From: a virus
Length of the DNA stretch: 39,503 nucleotides
Virus record (IMG/VR): IMGVR_UViG_3300025322_000078
Span: 1-39,503 of that record
Reading direction: 5' to 3' (one strand)
Numbering within the stretch: position 1 is the first letter of the stretch; every line of letters begins with the position of its first letter. Position numbers and translations under genes: made by a program. Under the pieces are notes generated by a model. The model was not told the origin of the DNA, searched no databases, and saw nothing but the letters and a program-made list of their open reading frames with translations. Of this stretch, positions 37,719 to 39,503 are shown in pieces.

Positions 37719-38327
37719 TTAATTAAAAGGTATATCGTCATCGAACGGCGGTTCGGACGCCGGATGGCCGGCGGGCGGTTCTAGTGAACCGTTAGAACCG
37801 AGCTTCCCCCATTCTTTTGCCTTCTTCAACCGTTCCCGCATTTTCTCCGAAAGCATTTCAAACACAGAATGATCTTGTGTCTGCATATCGAAAATCAGAA
37901 GCTCGCTAACAGGATGTGGCGGAATCATCCCCTTCGGCAGTGGCATTGGAGATTGAATGTTCACGTAATCCCCATTGTGGACAATATTCACAAATGCCGG
38001 CTTCCCGAGCAGCAAATGGAAATCGAAAGCATCCGCATCGACTTGGTCGCCGAACGGCTTGCCTCGCCATGCTTCGATGAATTTGCACAGGAAAGAATTC
38101 TGGTACATGGTGAAATTAAAATTCGCGAACACCATGAACGGTTTCCCTTTATTCTCGCCGGTATCCATAAGTTCAGACGATTCAAATCCGATCATGATTT
38201 TGTGCTCGTCTTTCAGCTTTCGCTCGTTATGGACCGTTCCAAGGTCGATAATGCGAGTACACACTATTGCGGCCGGACCAGGGGGATGCTTTTCAAATCC
38301 ACCACTGCTGCCTTTGGGTGCTTTCAT
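37719..38327 (-). CDS. Putative single-stranded DNA-binding protein
   Basis: A 202-residue protein; the ATG at 38327 follows GGAG and overlaps the upstream stop (ATGA). FEKHPPGPAAIVCTRIIDLG and later LLLGKPAFVNIVHNGDYVNI, IQSPMPLPKGM are known from a phage protein family next to recombination nucleases. It ends DDDIPFN, an acidic tail like that of SSB, which binds partner proteins. An OB-type fold is inferred. It probably works with the PD-(D/E)XK exonuclease. Confidence 0.65.
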   Translation of the reverse strand: MKAPKGSSGGFEKHPPGPAAIVCTRIIDLGTVHNERKLKDEHKIMIGFESSELMDTGENKGKPFMVFANFNFTMYQNSFLCKFIEAWRGKPFGDQVDADAFDFHLLLGKPAFVNIVHNGDYVNIQSPMPLPKGMIPPHPVSELLIFDMQTQDHSVFEMLSEKMRERLKKAKEWGKLGSNGSLEPPAGHPASEPPFDDDIPFN

Positions 38328-38479
38328 TTCAGGCTCCAATTAGTTGACTGATTCGGAGTGTGCTGTCGTTGATAGTCGCGTTCAGCCATACAGGCCGCCA
38401 TCGTCAGGTACTCTTGTCGTATAACCGTGTGGCACATCCCCCAGGTCATCCCTATACAAATCAGCATAACAGCGGTCAT
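38324..38479 (-). CDS. Small membrane-like protein coupled to SSB-like gene
   Basis: A 51-residue protein with GGAG eight bases upstream and an ATGA overlap with the next gene. MTAVMLICIGMTWGMCHTVI is a possible membrane segment. The C-terminus (HTPNQSTNWSLK) is encoded by the AATCAGTCAAC repeat. It starts just after the attC-like site at 38497-38541. Confidence 0.5.
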   Translation of the reverse strand: MTAVMLICIGMTWGMCHTVIRQEYLTMAACMAERDYQRQHTPNQSTNWSLK

Positions 38480-38579
38480 TTGTTTCTCCAGTGCGCTCTA
38501 ACCCGGCGCTCAACGCGGGCGTAGCGTCCGCGTTGCCTAACGGTGCATTCGCTTTGTTTGTTTTCCTGGTATCGGGCAT
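38382..38579 (-). CDS. Overlapping frame through the attC-like site
   Basis: A 65-residue frame with a good GGAGG Shine-Dalgarno (MPDTRKTNKANAPLGNADAT...). It passes through the attC-like sequence and overlaps the 38324-38479 gene in another frame. It may be a real gene whose original 3' end was replaced by the downstream module, or only a readable frame. Confidence 0.35.
   Translation of the reverse strand: MPDTRKTNKANAPLGNADATPALSAGLERTGETNDRCYADLYRDDLGDVPHGYTTRVPDDGGLYG
38497..38541 (-). repeat. attC-like partial site
   Basis: The inner hairpin CAACGCGGACG / CGCCCGCGTTG with a CTA loop is followed by TTGAGCGCCGGGTTAGA, identical to the right end of attC-like site 2. The left end (GTTAGGCAACGC) lacks a normal inverse core, so the site is incomplete or recombined. 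Confidence 0.55.
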
Positions 38580-38590
38580 GCCATGTCCTC

Positions 38591-38809
38591 CTAAAGCTGT
38601 AAATTGATCCCAAGAAACCTCACTAGCTCCCGGATCCGTTTCACTTCTGTTACCGTTCCGTTTCCAAGTTCCACCGAACGCAAAACATTTTCGAGTTCGC
38701 CTTCGGCTTCTTCGCGGTCACGTTTCTGTTCGAGATACATCTGATATGCCTCGTCCTCATGATTGAAAGCGAGGGCGTTGGTGCGTTCGTAGCGTTCAAA
38801 TGCGTTCAT
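38591..38809 (-). CDS. Small helical protein
   Basis: A 72-residue protein from the ATG at 38809, with GGAGGA located in the last codons of the repeat gene. MNAFERYERTNALAFNHEDE leads into a charged helix (LEQKRDREEAEGELENVLRS). A longer upstream frame overlaps the repeat gene and is not favoured. Function unknown. Confidence 0.6.
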   Translation of the reverse strand: MNAFERYERTNALAFNHEDEAYQMYLEQKRDREEAEGELENVLRSVELGNGTVTEVKRIRELVRFLGINLQL

Positions 38810-38810
38810 T

Positions 38811-39503
38811 TTAGTTTCCTCCGCTAAAGTTACAACTAGCAATAAATTCTCGTCTGAGCGAGGCAATCTTATCTTCCTGAAACTGAAAGGGCGGGTATAG
38901 AGCAACGATCCATACGCGCTCGCCACTCCATTTCGGAGGTTTGAGTGTTCCGTGTAAGGCGTTTTTTGTGCAAATTTTGAGTGGTCCTGAAATTTCCTCG
39001 ACAAGACCAACCCTCGCTTTTGTGCCACTGCCACCGTTAGCCGGAGTCCCATCTGCGTTGGATAGCCAGTAAGCTAAAATCGCTCCGGCTTTGTCTATTG
39101 CCGGGTCAAGCATTGGAAGTGATTGCATCCAGTAGATAATACTATCGCTATCGTCGCCGTAGCCGTTGCCGTTGCCGTTGCCGTTGCCGTCGCCGTAGCC
39201 GTTGCCGTAGCCGTTGCCGTTGCCGTCGCCGTAGCCGTAGCCGTTGCCGTCGCCGTAGCCGTTGCCGTTGCCGGTGCCGTAGCCGTAGCCGTTGCCGTTG
39301 CCGTCGCCGTTGCCGTCGCCGGTGCCGTTGCCGTAGCCGTTGCCGTTGCCGTAGCCGTTGCCGTTGCCGTTGCCGTTGCCGTAGCCGTTGCCGTTGCCGT
39401 CGCCGTAGCCGTTGCCGTTGCCGTCGCCGGCGCCGTAGCCGTCGCCGGTGCCGTAGCCGTAGCCGTTGCCGTTGCCGTCGCCGTCGCCGTAGCCGTCGCC
39501 GGT
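38811..39503 (-). CDS. Gly-X repeat protein, C-terminal part (begins at 207)
   Basis: This continues the leftward gene that starts at 207: 58 more Xaa-Gly dipeptides (39156-39503), then DDSDSIIYWM and a non-repetitive C-terminal domain of about 110 residues. That domain contains DPAIDKAGAILAYWLSNADG, KICTKNALHGTLKPPKWSG, ERVWIVALYPPFQF and a final EDKIASLRREFIASC. If the ends abut, the protein has 299 residues; if the identical 126-bp ends are merged, about 249. The frame stays open either way. From memory, similar Gly-X repeats joined to a CTxxALHxT...KWxGERxWIVAL tail occur in other uncultured phages. Function unknown. Confidence 0.7.
   Translation of the reverse strand, partial: TGDGYGDGDGNGNGYGYGTGDGYGAGDGNGNGYGDGNGNGYGNGNGNGNGYGNGNGYGNGTGDGNGDGNGNGYGYGTGNGNGYGDGNGYGYGDGNGNGYGNGYGDGNGNGNGNGYGDDSDSIIYWMQSLPMLDPAIDKAGAILAYWLSNADGTPANGGSGTKARVGLVEEISGPLKICTKNALHGTLKPPKWSGERVWIVALYPPFQFQEDKIASLRREFIASCNFSGGN
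39156..39503. repeat. gccgtN hexanucleotide tandem repeat, right part
   Basis: 58 units in perfect six-base register with the left part. gccgtt dominates (Asn-Gly on the minus strand), with gccgta (Tyr-Gly) and gccgtc (Asp-Gly) at irregular spacing. The last 126 bases equal 25-150. Confidence 0.95.

Noticed and set aside
1-39503. tRNA or rRNA genes
   Set aside because: No cloverleaf with a CCA-type end or recognisable rRNA segment was seen on reading both strands; a tRNA scan would be needed to exclude unusual ones.

Overview
This window looks like one complete, circularly permuted genome of a tailed phage with podovirus-type virion genes, probably assembled from a metagenome. No host marker gene is present. 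Pathway content (GDP-3,6-dideoxyhexose enzymes, a small beta-barrel-like protein) suggests a Gram-negative host. Both ends fall inside the same in-frame (Xaa-Gly)n repeat, so a single leftward gene runs across the start/end junction. That is the main reason for treating the window as a closed circle of about 39.4 kb.

Transcription has two arms. Rightward genes fill 4673-28529. Leftward genes run from 4489 down through position 1 and on from 39503 to 28477. The arms diverge at about 4490-4670, where a good leftward sigma70-type promoter has a perfect 15-bp palindrome in its spacer. They converge at about 28.5 kb.

Rightward arm: a terminase-small-like gene and a tiny coupled gene; a compact 6.9-kb operon of glycan genes (5620-12526: GT9-like, GT29-like and two GT-A glycosyltransferases, a SAM methyltransferase, a GDP-mannose 4,6-dehydratase, a ColD-type PLP dehydratase and a radical SAM/SPASM protein); then terminase, portal, a broken head-decoration gene, scaffold, N4-gp56-type capsid protein and terminator, tail adaptor and nozzle, internal/ejection proteins, tail fibre, and a lysis block (M15 peptidase, holin-like and small membrane proteins).

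Leftward arm: many small genes, often coupled by ATGA or TAATG overlaps. They include an IS1595/ISXO2-type transposase inside an operon, the Gly-X repeat protein, an SSB-like protein, three HNH-type proteins, a PD-(D/E)XK exonuclease, an SPFH-like membrane protein, a DNA cytosine methyltransferase-like protein and NinG. I see no DNA polymerase, primase, helicase, RNA polymerase or integrase, so replication must lean on the host or on unrecognised proteins.

The most unusual feature is at 30.0-38.6 kb. Single small genes there are separated by structures with the layout of integron attC sites: RYYYAAC/GTTRRRY-like ends, imperfect hairpins and unpaired bases confined to one arm. Several modules begin with GTT-plus-tag and end with the exact reverse complement of that tag, as integron gene cassettes do. 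No integron integrase is encoded, so this looks like a phage carrying a decayed or host-mobilised cassette array.
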